Made by a program: the position numbers and the translations under genes
The notes under the pieces: generated by a model
Told to the model about the DNA's origin: nothing
Database searches by the model: none
Seen by the model: only the letters and a program-made list of their open reading frames with translations
Shown: piece after piece, positions 5,602-7,869 of the stretch
Numbering within the stretch: position 1 is the first letter of the stretch
Layout of the letters: each line of letters opens with the position of its first letter
Origin: Deltaproteobacteria bacterium
Lineage (GTDB): Bacteria > Desulfobacterota > Binatia > Binatales > Binataceae
Direction of reading: 5' to 3'
DNA length: 7,869 bases
NCBI GenBank assembly: GCA_003161515.1
Contig: PMOH01000404.1
Coordinates: forward strand, 3,683 to 11,551

Positions 5602-6408
5602 ATGATTGCAGTATGCAAACGAACATCGATCGTCGCGATGTTTGCAGTATTCATCACGATCGCGTGCGCGCGGCCCGCGATTTCAGCGGAGCCGCTCAGC
5701 TTTCCGCCAACCAGTTTTTCGATTTTAAAACCCGATACCGGTGTGGCGATCGGACGCGCTCGCTACCGCGTCGAGCCTACCCGCGACGGCGGAATTCTGC
5801 GCGGCGAGAATGGATACTTCGACGGTCAGACCGACGTCGAGACCGCGCATATCGAGATAGCGGCCGATGGTGGGAAGCCGAAGCTGACCGAATTCGATCA
5901 CACCTACTACAACGTTGACAAATCGATCCTGAGACGCGGGCACGTGGATCTTAAGTCAGGCGCCGCGACTTGTATCGACAACTCGGCCGGACAAAAGAGC
6001 GTGCAGTCTGACGTGCTCACGATCCCGGACGACACCTGGGCGGGCGCTAGTATCCTGATTCCGATCCAGAATTTTTTACGCGCCGGCGATAAAGGCATCA
6101 CCCGTCCGCTGCATGCTTTCGGCTGCGCGCCGAGCCCGAAGATATTTGCGGTCGGCGTGAATATCGATCCGGGAAATGCGGTCTGGGCGACCTATGGCGC
6201 GGAGGCGATCCGGGTCGAAGTGCGCCCCGATTTCGGCGTGCTCAACTTTGTCCTCGCGGCCTTCGTGCCCAGGCTGCATGCGTGGTTCGATCCGAACGAT
6301 CGGCTGGCGTTCGTCGGCGACGAAGCGGCACGCTACTACAAAGGCGACCCGATAATGCTGGTGAAGAAGCGCGGCGCCGAGCAGGACGCCTCGCGTCGAG
6401 AAAAATAG
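5602..6408 (+). CDS. Exported protein of unknown function
   Basis: 268 residues. A Sec signal is clear: MIAVCKRTS n-region with K6 and R7, hydrophobic core IVAMFAVFITIACA (about 10-23) and an AISA-EP cleavage context near 29. The mature protein is rich in short beta-like segments with Gly and Asp turns (IGRARYRVEP, GGILRGENGYFDGQ, GKPKLTEFDHTYYN, RRGHVDLKSGAATC). This looks like a soluble beta-rich periplasmic or lipid-handling fold, and the layout recalls DUF3108-like proteins, but I cannot name a family. Two cysteines (about 128 and 174) could form a disulfide. The C terminus is basic. AAGGA (5596-5600) is only one base from the ATG; an ATG at 5638 would cut into the signal, so 5602 is kept. 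It stands alone, divergent from the phosphatidyltransferase gene. Confidence 0.75.
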   Translation: MIAVCKRTSIVAMFAVFITIACARPAISAEPLSFPPTSFSILKPDTGVAIGRARYRVEPTRDGGILRGENGYFDGQTDVETAHIEIAADGGKPKLTEFDHTYYNVDKSILRRGHVDLKSGAATCIDNSAGQKSVQSDVLTIPDDTWAGASILIPIQNFLRAGDKGITRPLHAFGCAPSPKIFAVGVNIDPGNAVWATYGAEAIRVEVRPDFGVLNFVLAAFVPRLHAWFDPNDRLAFVGDEAARYYKGDPIMLVKKRGAEQDASRREK

Positions 6409-6428
6409 CGGAATCGATCTCTAAAAAT

Positions 6429-6644
6429 TTAAAAGTGGACGATGCCCTCGCCGTCGATGTGGCGGGCGTTCTTCGAGGCTTTGGGCTTCTGATACAGAAA
6501 CGAAGTCTTGCAACTCGGGCAGGTGCCTTCAGGCTGTTGGCCGCTGCGGCGCACCAGTTTGACGTAACGCACGGTTCCGTCGCCGCACAGATGACCGGCG
6601 ACGGGGAAGTCGTAGACTGTGCGAACCGTGATTTTCTCGCTCAT
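6429..6644 (-). CDS. Small CPxC protein, possible zinc ribbon, function unknown
   Basis: 71 residues starting MSEKITVRTVYDFPVAGHLCGDG. Potential metal ligands are H18, C20 and the CPSC pair C42/C45, enough for one H/C-x-C plus C-x2-C site. The core VRYVKLVRRSGQQPEGTCPSCKTSFLY looks like a compact zinc ribbon. The tail KASKNARHIDGEGIVHF is basic. No signal peptide or membrane segment. The stop is 20 bases from the stop of the convergent exported protein, with no terminator hairpin between them. The start is preceded by GGAA (4 bases) and a more distant GGAG. The length and clean N terminus favour a real gene, but there is no recognisable family. Confidence 0.6.
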   Translation of the reverse strand: MSEKITVRTVYDFPVAGHLCGDGTVRYVKLVRRSGQQPEGTCPSCKTSFLYQKPKASKNARHIDGEGIVHF

Positions 6645-6813
6645 TGTTCCGTGGCGCTCCTCGAGTCAGTTAGCTGTCCCGCCATTTGATACGCAACGCA
6701 GTTTTTTTCGTTTCAATTTCCCCACGCCGCGCCCGAATCCAAACTCGGATTAAACACCATATTGAAATCGCGCCGTCGATCAATCCTTTTGACGATCAAT
6801 TTCAAAAAAATCT
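6645..6813. other. AT-richer spacer upstream of the small CPxC gene
   Basis: 169 bases with no gene. T7 at 6702-6708 and A7 at 6804-6810 stand out from the GC-rich background. TTGAAAT (6762-6768) and ATTTCAA (6799-6805) form a 7-bp inverted repeat, and GATCAA occurs twice (6778-6783 and 6794-6799). The reverse-strand promoter of the CPxC gene probably lies here, but no convincing -35/-10 pair stands out. Confidence 0.4.
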
Positions 6814-6839
6814 TCATGTCGCGCGAGACCGATCGCGCG
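6804..6839 (-). terminator. Possible intrinsic terminator at the end of the alpha-mannosidase gene
   Basis: Read on the reverse strand, a 7-bp GC stem (CGCGCGA / TCGCGCG at 6839-6833 and 6826-6820) with loop TCGGTC overlaps the last codons and is followed, 9 bases later, by seven Ts (6810-6804). The gap between stem and T tract is longer than usual, so it is only a candidate. Confidence 0.3.
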
Positions 6840-7869
6840 CTTCGAACGTGATGACCTCGAACGGCTTGAGCTCAAGGGTGATCGCACCGTCGCGAGAACG
6901 CTTGAGTCCGGCGCGCTTCACGGAACGGCCGGCGAGATCGACGATACGCGCGCGACCCTTGGCGGAGAAGGTGAATCGCGCGATCTCGGGCGTCGGCGAC
7001 GCGCTGTACGCGCGCACTTTGTAGGAGTTCGCGCGGGCGAGCGGTCGTGCGGTGGAAAAAATTACGCGAGAATTGTTGCAGCTCAGCAACATGGCAGCGG
7101 CGTCGTCGCGATCGTCGCGGCGGCCGGAAAATATCCGCGGCGGCGAGGTGTACGCTTCGACCCGTTGCAGCAAGTCGCCGACAAGATAGCTGCCGTTGAA
7201 AGTCGCGACTGCGAATTCGAAGCGATGCGCACCCAACTCCTGCGCGTCGGGCGTCTCGAGCTCGGGTCCGGCACCGCCGCGGCGCGTCGCGAGGTCGGAA
7301 CGCGAAAGCCACCCGACGCATCGCAGCAGCGTCAGCAGGATCGTCGTCGCACCCACGGACTCGAGCCGCGCCTCGACCTCGAGGATTCCGCGGCTCGCGA
7401 GCGCCGCCGAAAACTCACTGCCCTCGACCGCGGTGAAAGAGCGATGAGGCACAGTTGGATAAATATCCTCAGTGCCGCGCGGTTCCGACGGCGCGAGCGG
7501 ACGGCGAATCACGCCGAAGCTGGTGTCGTGGACGGCGTCGGCCGCAACCACCGGCGTGCGCAGTGCGGCGCGGATGCGATGGTCGCGAGCACGATTCGTA
7601 ACTCCGGCGATGAAGTCGACACGGTCGAGCCCGGCGTGGAGCGTCGCGGTGAGAGCGATGTCGAGTCGCTCGCATTCGGACGAGCGCGCGCGCCGGTCGG
7701 CGGCTAGCGCAGCCGGCACGTCGAACGACATCGATAGCTTGATGCGCTTGCGCACTGGGCCGTTCTCGACAACGCTCGCAGAGATCGAGGCTGGATTGGC
7801 AATCGGCGAGCCGTCGCCGACTGGATCGAAGTTATATTCGTCGCCGCGATCGCCATCGTCCTCGAAATA
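6814..7869 (-). CDS. Glycoside hydrolase family 38 alpha-mannosidase, C-terminal part (partial at window edge)
   Basis: 351 residues are visible; the frame is open to the window edge at 7869, so the N terminus and the GH38 catalytic domain with its zinc site are missing. The visible part begins YFEDDGDRGDEYNFDPV, the conserved RGDEYNF stretch of GH38 enzymes, then LDIALTATLHAGLDRVDF (about 69-86), NRARDHRIR (92-100), YPTVPHRSF (137-145), LLRCVGWLSRSDL (181-193), GAGPELETPDAQ (199-210) and the terminal beta-sandwich ending LKPFEVITFEA. In the family these sandwich domains support the catalytic barrel that removes alpha-linked mannose from glycans or oligosaccharides. A GTG at 7755 is not the start: the frame and the family motifs continue upstream of it. 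No lipid or transport partner is in view. Confidence 0.88.
   Translation of the reverse strand, partial: YFEDDGDRGDEYNFDPVGDGSPIANPASISASVVENGPVRKRIKLSMSFDVPAALAADRRARSSECERLDIALTATLHAGLDRVDFIAGVTNRARDHRIRAALRTPVVAADAVHDTSFGVIRRPLAPSEPRGTEDIYPTVPHRSFTAVEGSEFSAALASRGILEVEARLESVGATTILLTLLRCVGWLSRSDLATRRGGAGPELETPDAQELGAHRFEFAVATFNGSYLVGDLLQRVEAYTSPPRIFSGRRDDRDDAAAMLLSCNNSRVIFSTARPLARANSYKVRAYSASPTPEIARFTFSAKGRARIVDLAGRSVKRAGLKRSRDGAITLELKPFEVITFEARDRSRAT

Noticed and set aside
7165..7707. Forward-strand open frame across the alpha-mannosidase region
   Set aside because: Arg-rich shadow of the reverse-strand GH38 gene, whose conserved motifs run through the same bases.
1..7869. CRISPR array, tRNA or rRNA gene, insertion sequence
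   Set aside because: No regularly spaced direct repeats, no cloverleaf-like or rRNA-like segment and no transposase motif were seen. The only recombinase is the partial Xer-type protein at the left edge, which is usually a housekeeping gene.

Overview
This is a GC-rich, densely coded bacterial window. Its core is the UDP-N-acetylglucosamine pathway: glmU (1025-2455) and glmS (2950-4782), both full length with intact catalytic motifs. The gap between them is not empty. Positions 2681-2824 match the glmS ribozyme/riboswitch, the glucosamine-6-phosphate-activated self-cleaving RNA best known from Firmicutes. It has the cleavage-site core AGCGCC, a P1 hairpin, the conserved linker TTGACGAGG, a P2 stem with compensating bases, the TTCGGCGGAT segment, a P3 stem whose loop can pair with GTGG at the 3' end, and a P4 domain with a GNRA-type loop. 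It lies in sense 125 bases upstream of the glmS start, so the product of GlmS probably triggers cleavage of its own mRNA.

Layout. 1-188 (-): N-terminal part of a XerC/XerD-type tyrosine recombinase, cut by the window edge. 323-1038 (+): a small eight-cysteine protein and a small lipoprotein, tightly coupled to each other and to glmU. 1025-2455 (+): glmU. 2456-2640: a non-coding stretch with several perfect inverted repeats that looks like a dispersed repeat. 2644-2949: probable promoter, ribozyme, post-ribozyme leader and a strong Shine-Dalgarno for glmS. 2950-4782 (+): glmS. 4783-4891: repeat-like spacer. 4892-5506 (-): CDP-alcohol phosphatidyltransferase family membrane enzyme. 5602-6408 (+): exported protein of unknown function. 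6429-6644 (-): small CPxC protein. 6814-7869 (-): C-terminal part of a GH38 alpha-mannosidase, cut by the window edge.

Organism. The lipoprotein signal, high GC, frequent GCG/CGC codons and operon style suggest a Gram-negative lineage, possibly an uncultured one (deltaproteobacteria-like, Binatota-like or Acidobacteria-like). This is a guess from style. The sequence does not settle taxonomy. Most genes here are ordinary; the notable element is the ribozyme in this unexpected genomic setting.
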